Shown here piece by piece: positions 56,180 through 64,000 of a stretch of 64,000 nt of DNA (its first letter is position 1; each line of letters starts with the position of its first letter). Position numbers and translations under genes: made by a program. Source of the DNA: Streptosporangiaceae bacterium. GTDB taxonomy: Bacteria > Actinomycetota > Actinomycetes > Streptosporangiales > Streptosporangiaceae. Location of the stretch: positions 31,795-95,794 of the forward strand of contig JAFARZ010000093.1 of assembly GCA_019245115.1 (NCBI GenBank), read 5' to 3'. The notes beneath the pieces are model-generated. The model searched no databases, had not been told where the DNA came from, and saw only the letters and a list, made by a program, of their open reading frames with translations.

Positions 56180-57303
56180 CGATCCTCCATCGCAGTCCGT
56201 AGGTCCTCTGCCAGGTCAGCCGGGTCTTCGATGCCCGCTGACACGCGAATCAGGTTGTCGGAGATGCCAAGGCGCAGCCGGGTCCGCCGGGGTATCGGGG
56301 CGTGCGTCATCACCGCGGGACATTCGATCAGCGAACGCACGCCGCCCAGGCTGACCGCGCATGCGTAGAGCCGCACGCGGCCGAGCAGCTTTTCCGGATC
56401 ACCGAGATACTCGAAGCTGAATACCGAGCCTGGTGCCCGCATCTGCCGGGCTGCCACGGCATGCTGCGGATGGTCCGCCAGCCCGGGGTAATGAATTTTC
56501 CCCGCCCGGTCGCAGCTGCGCAGCGTCTCGACGAGCCGGCCGGCATTGCCGACCTGTCGTTCGGTTCGGAGCGTGAGCGTTTTCAGCCCGCGGTGCACGA
56601 GGAAGCAGTCGAATGCGCCCGGCACATTCCCAGCTACCGTGCGGTAAGAGCGAAATTCGTTGTGCAGCTCTTCGTCGTGGTAAACGAGGGCACCCCCGAT
56701 GACGTCCGAATGGCCGGCGATCGACTTCGTGGTGCTGTAGAGGCTCACGTCGGCACCGAGGCTGAGCGGCTGCTGGAGCGCGGGCCCGGCGACGGTGTTG
56801 TCCACCACAACGCGGATGCCGCGCCCCCGTACGTAGGCGCACACGCGGTCAAGGTCGGCCACCTTGAAAAGCGGGTTTGTCGGCGTCTCCACCCAGAGCA
56901 TCGCCACGTCATCGCGGACTGCCGCGTCGAGTGAGCCGAGGTCGGTCAGGTCGACGTAATCCACCGAGATGCCGTACCGGGCCAGCCTGGTGAAGAGGCT
57001 GTAGGTGCCGCCGTAGACGTCGTCCGACGCGATGAGCCGCTGGCCGGGGCTGAGCAGGGACAGCACTGCCGTGGCAGCCGCCTGGCCCGAGGAGAAGGCC
57101 GTCGCGAACCGGGCGTCCTCCAGGGCGGCGAGGCAACGCTCCAGTGCCTCTCGCGTCGGGTTCTCGCCGCGCCCATAGAAGTATGCCAACGGATCCTGGA
57201 CGCGGCGCTCGAATGTCGCCGATACGTGGATGGCGGCCACCACGTCTCCGTATTGCCGGTCTGGCTCCTGGCCGAGCTGCACCAGCCGGGTATCGAACCG
57301 CAT
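56176..57303 (-). CDS. cystathionine gamma-synthase/lyase-like PLP enzyme
   Basis: The 375-residue protein belongs to the Cys/Met metabolism PLP family: RFDTRLVQLGQEPDRQYGDV, SATFERR, YGRGENPTREALERCLAALE, FSSGQAAATAVLSLL, and the PLP lysine Lys193 in STTKSIAGHSDVIGG. Members perform trans-sulfuration or C-S lysis (releasing H2S or methanethiol). Substrate preference cannot be read. It follows the SufS-like gene after 1 base and overlaps the homocysteine methyltransferase. Confidence 0.92.
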   Translation of the reverse strand: MRFDTRLVQLGQEPDRQYGDVVAAIHVSATFERRVQDPLAYFYGRGENPTREALERCLAALEDARFATAFSSGQAAATAVLSLLSPGQRLIASDDVYGGTYSLFTRLARYGISVDYVDLTDLGSLDAAVRDDVAMLWVETPTNPLFKVADLDRVCAYVRGRGIRVVVDNTVAGPALQQPLSLGADVSLYSTTKSIAGHSDVIGGALVYHDEELHNEFRSYRTVAGNVPGAFDCFLVHRGLKTLTLRTERQVGNAGRLVETLRSCDRAGKIHYPGLADHPQHAVAARQMRAPGSVFSFEYLGDPEKLLGRVRLYACAVSLGGVRSLIECPAVMTHAPIPRRTRLRLGISDNLIRVSAGIEDPADLAEDLRTAMEDR

Positions 57304-57304
57304 G

Positions 57305-58594
57305 TCACAAGAAGCGCGTTGCCGGGTGATCAGCGGTCCAGCTGCCCGGGCGTACGGTATTCAGGGCCTGCGCCACGGCGTCGATCTCCGCCAGGGTGTT
57401 GTATACCGCGAAGGAGATCCGTACCGTCCCCAGCAGGCCGAGGCTGTCCAGGAAGGTGCTGGCGCAGTGGACGCCGCTGCGCACCGCGATGCCGTGCTCG
57501 TCCAGGTGACCGCCGACGTCGTAGGGATGGATGCCGTCGACGACCAGTGAGACGATGCCGCTCGGGTCATCTTCCGGATTCCCGATGACGTTTACCCGTG
57601 GAATCGCGTTCAGCGATTCGACCGCGTAGCGCACGAGCGTCTCATCGTGTTTCCGCACGGATTCCCATCCGAGCCCCGCCACATAACGCAGCGCCGCCGC
57701 GAGGCCGACCGCGCCCGCTATGTTCGGTGTGCCCGCCTCCAGCCGTGCGGGGACGGGAACGTATTCCACTGGTTCGGCGTAGCTCACGCCCTTCACCGTG
57801 CCGCCGCCGACCTGATAAGGGGGCAGCGCGGAAATAAGCTCCTGCTTTCCGTACAGCACGCCGATCCCCATGGGCCCATAGACCTTGTGGCCGGAAAAAC
57901 AGTAGAAGTCGGCATCGAGATCGGCCACGTTCACCGGCCGGTGCGGGACCGCCTGGGCCCCGTCCACTACCACGGGAACTCCGTGGCGATGGGCCGCCGC
58001 GGTCATCTCGCGGACTGGATTGACCGTGCCGAGAACGTTGGACACGTGACCGATAGCGGCCAATCGCGTCCGCGGCCCGAGAAGCGCGGCGAAGTCCGCC
58101 ACGTTGACCGTTCCCCGTTCATTCACCGGCGCCACGACGAGTTCGGCATGCGCGCTCTCACAAAGCCGGCGCCAGGGCAGGAGATTGGAATTGTGCTCCA
58201 TGCCGCAAACGACGACCTGATCTCCTGGCCCGACCAGTTGCCGGCCGAATGTGTCGGCGAGAAGATTCGTGGCGTCGGTCGTGCTCCGGGTGAATACCAC
58301 CTCGTCAGGATGGCGCGCGCCCAGCGCCGTTTGTACCGTGTGCCGGGCCTGTTCATAGCGGTCTGTCGCAGCCATGCTGAGCTTGTAGTAGCCCCGGCCG
58401 ATATTGCTGTTGGCGGTGCAGTAGTAGTCCTGAATGGCATCCAGCACGGGCCGTGGCTTCTGTGCCGTTGCCGCATTGTCGAGGTACACGAGAGGACGGC
58501 CGCCGAACGTCGCCCGCAGGATCGGGAAGTCCTCTCTGATCGACGACGCCAGTTGCTCGTCTGGCCTTGTCGTCGCCTGCGTCGTCTCAGTCAT
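57305..58594 (-). CDS. SufS-like cysteine desulfurase
   Basis: The 429-residue protein is a group II cysteine desulfurase: DFPILRATFGGRPLVYLDNA, CGMEHNSNLLPWRRL, PLP lysine Lys237 in FSGHKVYGPMGIG, and the persulfide cysteine Cys377 in VRSGVHCAS. It turns cysteine into alanine and an enzyme persulfide. A SufS for iron-sulfur assembly would sit with sufBCD/sufU, which are absent, so a specialised supply of sulfur is likely; the sulfur carrier at 11954 is a possible acceptor. It overlaps the upstream metalloprotein gene by 8 bases. Confidence 0.92.
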   Translation of the reverse strand: MTETTQATTRPDEQLASSIREDFPILRATFGGRPLVYLDNAATAQKPRPVLDAIQDYYCTANSNIGRGYYKLSMAATDRYEQARHTVQTALGARHPDEVVFTRSTTDATNLLADTFGRQLVGPGDQVVVCGMEHNSNLLPWRRLCESAHAELVVAPVNERGTVNVADFAALLGPRTRLAAIGHVSNVLGTVNPVREMTAAAHRHGVPVVVDGAQAVPHRPVNVADLDADFYCFSGHKVYGPMGIGVLYGKQELISALPPYQVGGGTVKGVSYAEPVEYVPVPARLEAGTPNIAGAVGLAAALRYVAGLGWESVRKHDETLVRYAVESLNAIPRVNVIGNPEDDPSGIVSLVVDGIHPYDVGGHLDEHGIAVRSGVHCASTFLDSLGLLGTVRISFAVYNTLAEIDAVAQALNTVRPGSWTADHPATRFL

Positions 58595-59402
58595 CCGAAC
58601 TCCTAGTCAGCTGGAAGGCGCTTATGAAGGCATCGAGAAATCGTGTCGGGAAAGCGAACACCTTCTGTTCCGGGTAAGGGCGGGAATGGGGCGGAACGTA
58701 TCCGGGCTGCCCGGATCTGGGCAGGGAACCGTCGGGCCGCATGAGATGCGGGCCGCGGAAAAACCAGCAGATCTGGCCGACCTGCTCCGTGAACACGACC
58801 GAGTGGACTTCCCGGGGGTACATCTGCAACTGGCAGAATGCGGCCAGGAATTCTCCTTTCACTCCGAATCCGGCCTCGAGCATGACGTGCCCGAAGATGT
58901 CATGCACAGCGCGAAAGAGATCGTTATGCCGGAATTCGACGCTCCCCGCCCGGACTCCGGACAGCTCTCTCAGCGGATGACGGCGCGTGCCGGAGCGCGG
59001 TCCGTGCCCATGCGCGGTAAGGAAGACCCGGAGTCGTCCGGTCCTGCGTACATCGGCTCTGAGCTGCGCTGAATTTTGATATGGCTGATCGCCGCCCAGC
59101 CACGGCTCAATGACGATGCCTTCCGCGCGGATCCGGTGATACAGCCGGAGATTTTCTTCTTTCAGCCGGTCGTAACCGTGCATCAAGCTCGCGTCGCCAG
59201 TCCACGCGGGGGCGCGGTCGTAATATGCCGCGACATCGCGGCAGTACTCGTCGCTCAGCGAGAGGAGCGCATCTGGCAGCCGGCTGATCGGGCATCGGTG
59301 CCATTGGTCCTCCGCCTGGTACTGATCCGCCCACTGCTGGGCTATCGACTGCAGGCGGCCCGCGGTGATGGGTTTCCCGGCCAAAGTCCCTCCGTCTGGC
59401 AT
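58587..59402 (-). CDS. putative His/His/Glu non-heme metal protein
   Basis: The 271-residue protein was not firmly recognised. It contains FRAVHDIFGHVMLEAGFG (His167, His172) and a later VVFTEQVGQ (Glu206). The HxxxxH spacing and a Glu about 35 residues on resemble the iron site of aromatic amino acid hydroxylases (HELLGH...E). Similar FRAVHD-x-FGH sequences exist in bacterial and phage proteins of unknown function. ATG 59402 is the first start that avoids overlap with the divergent propeller gene. It leads the sulfur operon. A hydroxylase role is a hypothesis. Confidence 0.65.
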   Translation of the reverse strand: MPDGGTLAGKPITAGRLQSIAQQWADQYQAEDQWHRCPISRLPDALLSLSDEYCRDVAAYYDRAPAWTGDASLMHGYDRLKEENLRLYHRIRAEGIVIEPWLGGDQPYQNSAQLRADVRRTGRLRVFLTAHGHGPRSGTRRHPLRELSGVRAGSVEFRHNDLFRAVHDIFGHVMLEAGFGVKGEFLAAFCQLQMYPREVHSVVFTEQVGQICWFFRGPHLMRPDGSLPRSGQPGYVPPHSRPYPEQKVFAFPTRFLDAFISAFQLTRSSDD

Positions 59403-59545
59403 CGTCGGCGTGATGTCCTGCGCTTTCGAATCGTAAGAATGCTTGAATAACGTATAGTGATATGTGCCGGTCTGGCCAGTTTCGCAAGTCGCGCGGACGG
59501 CCGGGACGGCGCTCACCAGGTTCTTGGCCCGTAGAGGAGGACCGG

Positions 59546-60220
59546 ATGGCCAATCAGGTCGACGTGACGGCACCAGTAACGCGGTCCTTGTCTGGACCCG
59601 GCATATATATGTGCGGCCTGACGTGGGGAGACGGCCTGCTATGGCACTCTGACCAGGCGGCAGGAAAGATCTTCGCGATGGACCGGGCCATTGGCACGGT
59701 GGTGCGGGAGATCGACTGCCCTCAGGCGCGGGCGGACCTCGCGTACCACGACGGCCTGCTGTACCAGGTCGGCGGCCGCCCCAAGCGCCTGCTGCTGATC
59801 GATCCGCGGACGGGTGCGCTGGTGGGCCAGCAGCAGGTATCGCCGCCTAGCGGCCGCTTGTGCGGTACGGAGGCCGGACCGGAGGGCATGTGGATGTGCC
59901 TGCGCAATCCTTCCGTGGTGCAGTTGCGCGACTTCGAGTCAATGACCGTGCGCCGCGAATACCCCGTACCTGGCGGTCCCTCAGGGCTCACCTATGCCCC
60001 CGGATTCATCCTCTATTCGCAGTTCGAGGCCGGAACGATACACGCGGTGGACGCGGCCACGGGGAGGCTACTGGGTGGGGTTCGCGTTGCCGGGCACCCC
60101 ACCGGCTTGACCTGGGACGGCTACGAGATCTGGTACTGCGATTTCCGGGCGAGGACGATCAATGCGATCCGCCTCAACGACGTCCTGAACGGAACCTGCG
60201 TGACGAGCGCGGCCAGTTGA
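59546..60220 (+). CDS. beta-propeller protein, copy 2
   Basis: The 224-residue protein is a paralogue of the propeller at 50015. Shared blades include MCGLTWGDGLLWHSDQ, GTVVREIDCPQARADLAYH, and HPTGLTWDGYEIWYCDFR. No signal peptide or catalytic motif was found. GAGGAGG is 5 bases before the ATG. It is divergent from the sulfur operon and is the last gene of the putative cluster. Both copies sit beside operons with unusual enzymes, so a shared ligand-binding role is plausible. Confidence 0.78.
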   Translation: MANQVDVTAPVTRSLSGPGIYMCGLTWGDGLLWHSDQAAGKIFAMDRAIGTVVREIDCPQARADLAYHDGLLYQVGGRPKRLLLIDPRTGALVGQQQVSPPSGRLCGTEAGPEGMWMCLRNPSVVQLRDFESMTVRREYPVPGGPSGLTYAPGFILYSQFEAGTIHAVDAATGRLLGGVRVAGHPTGLTWDGYEIWYCDFRARTINAIRLNDVLNGTCVTSAAS

Positions 60221-60244
60221 TGCCCGCATAGTTGATGCCCGCAT
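60215..60244. repeat. 15-bp tandem duplication at a stop codon
   Basis: AGTTGATGCCCGCAT is present twice in direct succession, starting within the last codons of the propeller gene and including its TGA stop. It looks like a small replication-slippage duplication. Confidence 0.8.
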
Positions 60245-60289
60245 AGGCCGGCCCGGAGCCTGTCCGGTTCGCCGTCGTGGCTTTTCAGG

Positions 60290-61504
60290 TCATGCCTTGG
60301 CTGGCGTGATGCGTTCGTCCCAGTCGATGTGGTTGCGGAGCAGCCAGGCGCTTGACTCGGGCTTGTAGAAGAACCGGAACCCGAGCTTCATGAAGGCATC
60401 GCGCATCGCGGCCGCTAGGGGGCCTGCGGCCTTGGATGACGCGGTCTTGGCGCCGAGCGCGACGATCTTGTCGGTCCGCGGGCGCCGCAGGTGCTGGAGT
60501 GTCGCGAATGCCCTCCCGGGGTCGTCGATGTCGCGCAGGCACTGGCCGAGCGTGACCGCGTCCTCCATCGCCATTGACGCGCCCTGCCCGGAACTGGTCG
60601 AGGCGCGGTGCGCGGCATCGCCGATGATGAGGACGCGCCCGCGAGCCCAGGTCCGCATGTTCGGCAGGTCGTATTCGGCGCCGACGACAATCAGCTCGTC
60701 GGCCTGGGCGCGCACGATCGGCTCGACCGGGACGTCGTCGCCGGCGAACAGGCCGGTGAGCCGCGGCACCCACGCGCCGGTGCCCTCGGCGAGGATCTCC
60801 TCGCGGCTGAGCGGCTTGTCCATCGGCACGCTGATGAACCACCACACCTGTGTGGTGTCCGGCACGAACCAGCCGAAGAACGCCCTGCGGCCGAACATCA
60901 TCTTCCACACCCCCGGCTCGGGCGGCAGGCCCGGGTTGCGGCCGAACCCGCCGAAGGAGACGAGCCCGGTGTAGCGCGGGGACGGCGCATCGGGGTCGAC
61001 GTAGGCGCGGGTGGCCGAGTGCACGCCGTCGGCGCCGATGAGGACGTCGCCGCTAGCCCGCGTTCCGTCGGCGAAATGCGCGGTCACCGACCTGTCCGAC
61101 TGCTCGATCCGGACTAGGCGCCGGTGGTATTCGGTCGTGATGCCGCGGCTTGCCGCCTCACCGGCGAGCGCCGCGAACAGCTCGCCACGCTTGAACGTGG
61201 TCGTGTCCGGGGCGCCCGGCCGCGGCAGGCCTGTCGCGACCGTGCCGAGTAGCCGCGCCTTGCGGTTGTACATGGAGATGCGCGTGGCCGGAATGCCGAG
61301 GCCCTTGGTGGCGTCGAGCGCGCCGATCGCGGCAAGCGCGTCGAGCCCGTTTGTGGCGATGTTGAATCCGGCTCCGACGTGCTCGGCCCCCGGCCCGTGC
61401 GCCTCGTAGATCGTCGCATCGATGCCGGCCTTGCGTAGTGCCATGGCCGCGGTGGGCCCCGCGATGCCGCCGCCGATGACAAGCGCCATGCTGATCCGTG
61501 TCAC
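60290..61504 (-). CDS. FAD-dependent aromatic-type monooxygenase
   Basis: The protein of about 404 residues has the group A flavin monooxygenase signatures: ALVIGGGIAGPTAAMALRKAG (dinucleotide fold), GADGVHSATRAYVD (DG motif) and VLIIGDAAHRASTSSGQGAS (GD motif). Such enzymes hydroxylate aromatics or inactivate drugs (TetX-like). The start is uncertain: TTG 61519, GTG 61504 (GAGG 5 bases upstream, chosen) or ATG about 61486. It is divergent from a MarR gene with an operator-like repeat between, a common regulator-enzyme pair. It probably lies outside the enediyne cluster. Confidence 0.85.
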   Translation of the reverse strand: MTRISMALVIGGGIAGPTAAMALRKAGIDATIYEAHGPGAEHVGAGFNIATNGLDALAAIGALDATKGLGIPATRISMYNRKARLLGTVATGLPRPGAPDTTTFKRGELFAALAGEAASRGITTEYHRRLVRIEQSDRSVTAHFADGTRASGDVLIGADGVHSATRAYVDPDAPSPRYTGLVSFGGFGRNPGLPPEPGVWKMMFGRRAFFGWFVPDTTQVWWFISVPMDKPLSREEILAEGTGAWVPRLTGLFAGDDVPVEPIVRAQADELIVVGAEYDLPNMRTWARGRVLIIGDAAHRASTSSGQGASMAMEDAVTLGQCLRDIDDPGRAFATLQHLRRPRTDKIVALGAKTASSKAAGPLAAAMRDAFMKLGFRFFYKPESSAWLLRNHIDWDERITPAKA

Positions 61505-61540
61505 TGTTGCCTCGCTCAAGTGTGGGTATGCTGGGGAAGA

Positions 61541-61574
61541 TGCTTCCTAGAGAAGTAGCTTCCTTAGGAAGCTA
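61541..61574. promoter_or_regulatory. MarR-type operator, two inverted repeats
   Basis: TAGCTTCCT (61556-61564) and AGGAAGCTA (61566-61574) form a 9-bp palindrome around one base, and a related TTCCTAGAGAA half-matching element lies at about 61544-61554. TTGACA follows at 61576. The position between the divergent marR-like and monooxygenase genes fits autoregulation. Confidence 0.7.
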
Positions 61575-61601
61575 TTTGACAATAGAGGAAAGAGACGAAG
61601 A

Positions 61602-62108
61602 GTGTCAAACGATGTGGCGCGTGCCGGGCTCCTGGCCCAGGTGGCGGCCGAGGCGCCCGCCCACGCGGCCGCGGCCGTCCGGCTCAACATCGCCATCGCC
61701 AGCCAGATCGGCCTCCCGCACACCGACGTCCAGTGCATCGGCCTGCTCGCCGGCGGCCCGGCCGCACCCACGCGCCTGGCTGAGCGCCTCGGCCTGACAA
61801 CCGGCGCGATGACCAAGGTCCTCGACCGCCTGGAACGCGGCGGCTACGTGCACCGCTCCGCCGACCCGGCCGATCGCCGCCGCATAGTGGTGACGGCCAG
61901 CGCCGAGGGCCTGGCCGAAGTCGGCCGCTACTACGCGCCGATCGGCGAGGCCTTCGCCCGCCGGTTCGCCGGCTACACCGACGACGAGCTGCGCACCGTG
62001 CTGAAGTTCATGCGCGACGGCCGCGAGGTCGCCGAAGCCGAGATCGACCGCATCCGCGGCGCGGGGCCGCGCCAACAGCGCAACGATAGGAACAGCCATG
62101 ATAGGTGA
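61602..62108 (+). CDS. MarR-family transcriptional regulator
   Basis: The 168-residue protein has a MarR winged helix: GLLAGGPAAPTRLAERLGLT, TGAMTKVLDRLERGGYVHRS and the wing DPADRRRIVVTAS. The GTG start follows a purine-rich GACGAAGA. It likely represses itself and the divergent FAD monooxygenase through the palindrome between them, released by a small aromatic or toxic ligand. Confidence 0.88.
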   Translation: MSNDVARAGLLAQVAAEAPAHAAAAVRLNIAIASQIGLPHTDVQCIGLLAGGPAAPTRLAERLGLTTGAMTKVLDRLERGGYVHRSADPADRRRIVVTASAEGLAEVGRYYAPIGEAFARRFAGYTDDELRTVLKFMRDGREVAEAEIDRIRGAGPRQQRNDRNSHDR

Positions 62109-62113
62109 AACCA

Positions 62114-62157
62114 CCGCCCGTTCGGTGTGAAAGATCTCTTTGAACGAACGGCGGGGG
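62114..62157 (+). terminator. stem-loop after marR-like gene
   Basis: CCGCCCGTTCG (62114-62124) pairs with CGAACGGCGGG (62145-62155) with one bulged base, followed by GGTTT. It lies just past the stop of the MarR gene. Confidence 0.6.
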
Positions 62158-62294
62158 TTTCTCTCATCGGCATCCGAGCGTCGGCCACGGCGGCGCTGGC
62201 AACCCATCTATCACTAGTCCTGCATGGTCTCAGCGAAGAACTCCGGTGGCGCCTGCAGATCGTGGGCGCGAAACAGAACTGCATGCTCGACGCC

Positions 62295-62725
62295 CCGGCC
62301 GCCAGGGGCAGTGAGATGGTCATGGTGAGCCCGCCGCCGGGGGTTTCATCGGGGGTCATCGTGCCGTGCATGGCCTCGGCCAGGCCCCGCGCCAGCGTCA
62401 GGCCCAGCCCGGCGCCGCCGGATAGTGGCATGCCGCCGGGCACCGCTGTGCCCGGCGGACTGCCGAGGCGCTCGAACGGGGCGAACATCTGGTCGCGGTC
62501 GGCTGGAGAGCAGGTTGACCAGCACGCGTTCCAGCAGGGCCGGGTCGGCTATATCGACCCGGTCGGCAACCCACAGCAGGGCAAGCTCACGCAGCGCGGT
62601 GAGGTTGCCGACCCGGAAGTAGTTCGACAGCGCAGCGTCGATCTTCTCCTCGAAGCTGGCGCCCCGGTAGGTCATGACCTTCCGGGGGATGGTCTCCAGG
62701 CCCTCGGCGAGCTGCGCGGTCAGCT
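62295..62725 (-). pseudogene. kdpD: decayed kdpD (sensor kinase) remnant
   Basis: Scattered KdpD pieces are joined with large parts missing. GLETIPRKVMTYRGASFEE (from the N-terminal domain) runs into AALSNYFRVGNLTALRELAL and then ADRVD, which jumps to DPALLERVLVNLL of the kinase N-box region. After a frame shift comes the G-box GAGLGLTLARGLAEAMHG and ISLPLAAG. A stop codon interrupts the frame upstream of the first piece. Intact KdpD is about 850 residues; here less than 150 codons remain. It lies divergent from kdpFA, so the potassium operon has probably lost or moved its own sensor. Confidence 0.8.
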
Positions 62726-62935
62726 TCCGTCGGCGGGTCGCTCACCTGCCCGGCCGTTCCGCTCCTGGACAATACGTACGGGCGCATGGGTTCTGTTAGG
62801 ACAGCCGGGCGTTCCGCATGGGTCCTGCAAGGGCCCTATGACGGGGGAATTTCCAGACCTTTACTTATAGCTGCTCATGGCTGCCGCATGCGCCTTGAGC
62901 TGCGTAATTACTGGCGGCACCTGTTAGGAGTCACC

Positions 62936-63025
62936 GTGAACGACCTGCTGTACGTCGGCCTGACGATAGTCGTCTTCGCCGTCCTGATCCTCCTGGTCAA
63001 GGGGGTCGAGCGCTTTGAGCGCTGA
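62936..63025 (+). CDS. small membrane protein upstream of kdpF
   Basis: A 29-residue peptide starts at GTG 62936 with TAGGAG 6 bases upstream. It is MNDLLYVG followed by one hydrophobic helix (TIVVFAVLILLV) and a charged end KGVERFER. It overlaps the kdpF start (TTG 63015). Similar tiny proteins often precede kdpF in actinobacteria. It may help assemble or stabilise the Kdp pump. Confidence 0.65.
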   Translation: MNDLLYVGLTIVVFAVLILLVKGVERFER

Positions 63026-63104
63026 GAACTGGCTTGGACTGATCGCAGGCATCTTGCTCACCATTTACCTGGTGGTGGCACTGATCAACCCGGAGAGGTT
63101 CTAG
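63015..63104 (+). CDS. kdpF: KdpF, potassium-transporting ATPase small subunit
   Basis: The 29-residue peptide [28 protein letters not shown] has the classic KdpF pattern: one membrane helix ending in a Pro-Glu-Arg-Phe motif. It starts at a TTG inside the preceding small gene and its TAG stop overlaps the kdpA GTG (63104). KdpF stabilises the KdpABC complex. Confidence 0.85.
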   Translation: MSAENWLGLIAGILLTIYLVVALINPERF

Positions 63105-64000
63105 TGACTGGCTCTCTCGCCGGCTTCCTGCAGGTCGGCCTGCTGATACTGGCCCTGGCGGTCTGCTACCGACCGCTGGGCGACTACATCGCACGGGTGG
63201 TCACCACCGATCGCGATTGGCGGGTCGAGCGCGCCATCTACCGGACGATGGGTGTGGACCCGCGGGCGGATATGCGGTGGAGCGTTTACGCGCGGTCGGT
63301 GCTCGCGTTCTCCGCGATGTCGGTGTTGTTTGTGTACCTGTTCGAGCGGCTCCAGGGGCATCTGTTCCTGTCCAACGGGCAGGGCGCGGTGACACCGGAC
63401 CTGGCGTGGAACACCGCGGCGTCGTTCACCACGAACACGAACTGGCAGAACTACTCCGGCGAGACCACGATGGCGTACCTGACCCAGATGTCGGGGCTAG
63501 CCGTGCAGAACTTCGTGTCAGCCGCGGTCGGTATCGCCGTGGTGGTCGCGATGATCCGCGGGTTCGTCCGGTCGCGCACCGACCGGCTCGGGAACTTCTG
63601 GGTGGACCTGACCCGGATAACGCTCCGTGTGCTGCTGCCACTGTCGATCATCGGCGCGATCATCCTGGTGGCCGGGGGCGCGGTGGACAACTTCACCGCG
63701 ACCCACGTGGTCCACACGGTGACCGGATCGCAGCAGGTCATGGTGGGCGGTCCAGTGGCCTCGCAAGAGGTCATCAAGGAGATGGGCAACAACGGCGGCG
63801 GCTTCTTCAACGCCAACTCGGCCCATCCGTTCGAGAACCCGAACGGGTTCACGAACATCTTCGAGATCTTCCTGATCCTGCTGATTCCGTTCAGCCTGCC
63901 GCGCACGTTCGGCAAGATGATCCGCGACAACAGGCAGGGCTTCGCGCTGCTCGCCGTGATGGTGATCCTCTGGGCGGTCGCGGTCGGCGGGATCACCTTC
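63104..64000 (+). CDS. kdpA: KdpA, potassium-binding subunit (partial, runs off window)
   Basis: At least 299 residues of KdpA are present, beginning [20 protein letters not shown]. Filter-like motifs are [14 protein letters not shown] in the first pore loop and [18 protein letters not shown] in the second. The normal length is about 550 residues, so about half lies beyond the window; kdpB and kdpC should follow. The GTG start overlaps the kdpF stop. This is housekeeping high-affinity potassium uptake and marks ordinary chromosome to the right of the cluster. Confidence 0.95.
   Translation, partial: MTGSLAGFLQVGLLILALAVCYRPLGDYIARVVTTDRDWRVERAIYRTMGVDPRADMRWSVYARSVLAFSAMSVLFVYLFERLQGHLFLSNGQGAVTPDLAWNTAASFTTNTNWQNYSGETTMAYLTQMSGLAVQNFVSAAVGIAVVVAMIRGFVRSRTDRLGNFWVDLTRITLRVLLPLSIIGAIILVAGGAVDNFTATHVVHTVTGSQQVMVGGPVASQEVIKEMGNNGGGFFNANSAHPFENPNGFTNIFEIFLILLIPFSLPRTFGKMIRDNRQGFALLAVMVILWAVAVGGITF

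Noticed and set aside
62346..62675. A genuine short sensor kinase gene
   Set aside because: It is a patchwork of KdpD segments with missing domains and a frame shift, so a pseudogene is more likely.

Overview
The window reads as high-GC actinomycete DNA (GC-rich third positions, GTG/TTG starts, many ATGA overlaps between genes). Most of it is one large natural-product biosynthetic region; the genus cannot be fixed from the sequence alone. The core is a minus-strand operon at 31228-43886 encoding an enediyne-type iterative polyketide synthase (KS-AT-ACP-KR-DH-PPTase in one 1950-residue chain), its hotdog thioesterase, and the three companion families known from enediyne loci (DUF1702/UnbL-like, UnbV-like, UnbU-like), with an MFS exporter and a flavin reductase. 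I therefore call it an enediyne gene cluster; the exact product cannot be named.

Left arm (60-30493). A SAM methyltransferase is followed by a SELENBP1/methanethiol-oxidase-like secreted protein, a CopC-CopD copper protein and an unknown membrane protein. Next come a StrR-type ParB-like regulator, a second methyltransferase, and a compact sulfur-looking operon: class V PLP enzyme, SUMF1-fold protein and a ThiS/MoaD-like sulfur carrier ending in Gly-Gly. Three paralogous family-5 solute-binding-like proteins lack signal peptides and have no ABC permease or ATPase nearby. Two SRPBCC (START-like) proteins recall the CalC-type self-protection proteins of calicheamicin producers. Tailoring genes follow: P450, atypical SDR, DUF899 thioredoxin-like protein, glycosyltransferase, RebM-like methyltransferase, NDP-hexose 2,3-dehydratase, a 14-TM exporter, an EF-hand protein, and the dTDP-sugar genes rmlA and rmlB. 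With the aldo/keto reductase at 12245 these sugar genes fit a 2,6-dideoxyhexose route. A 78-nt near-palindrome lies between this arm and the polyketide operon.

Right arm (44205-60220). It holds an AraC-like regulator, a ClpC variant whose middle domain is replaced by a short acidic hexapeptide repeat, an unrecognised 399-residue protein, a PRMT-like methyltransferase, two paralogous beta-propeller proteins, an ABC1/UbiB kinase-like protein, an internally deleted DUF899 copy, and a second StrR-type regulator. An HxlR regulator follows. A four-gene minus-strand operon then encodes a His/His/Glu metalloprotein, a SufS-like cysteine desulfurase, a cystathionine gamma-synthase/lyase-like enzyme and a homocysteine S-methyltransferase. 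The repeated sulfur theme (sulfur carrier, desulfurase, trans-sulfuration, methanethiol oxidase-like protein, thioredoxin-like proteins) suggests, but does not prove, a sulfur-bearing (for example methyl-trisulfide or thiosugar) enediyne.

Far right (60290-64000). An FAD monooxygenase/MarR divergent pair, a decayed kdpD, and the start of a kdp potassium-transport operon look like ordinary chromosome, so the cluster border probably lies near 60.2 kb. The left border is not visible. No tRNA, rRNA, CRISPR array or insertion sequence was seen.
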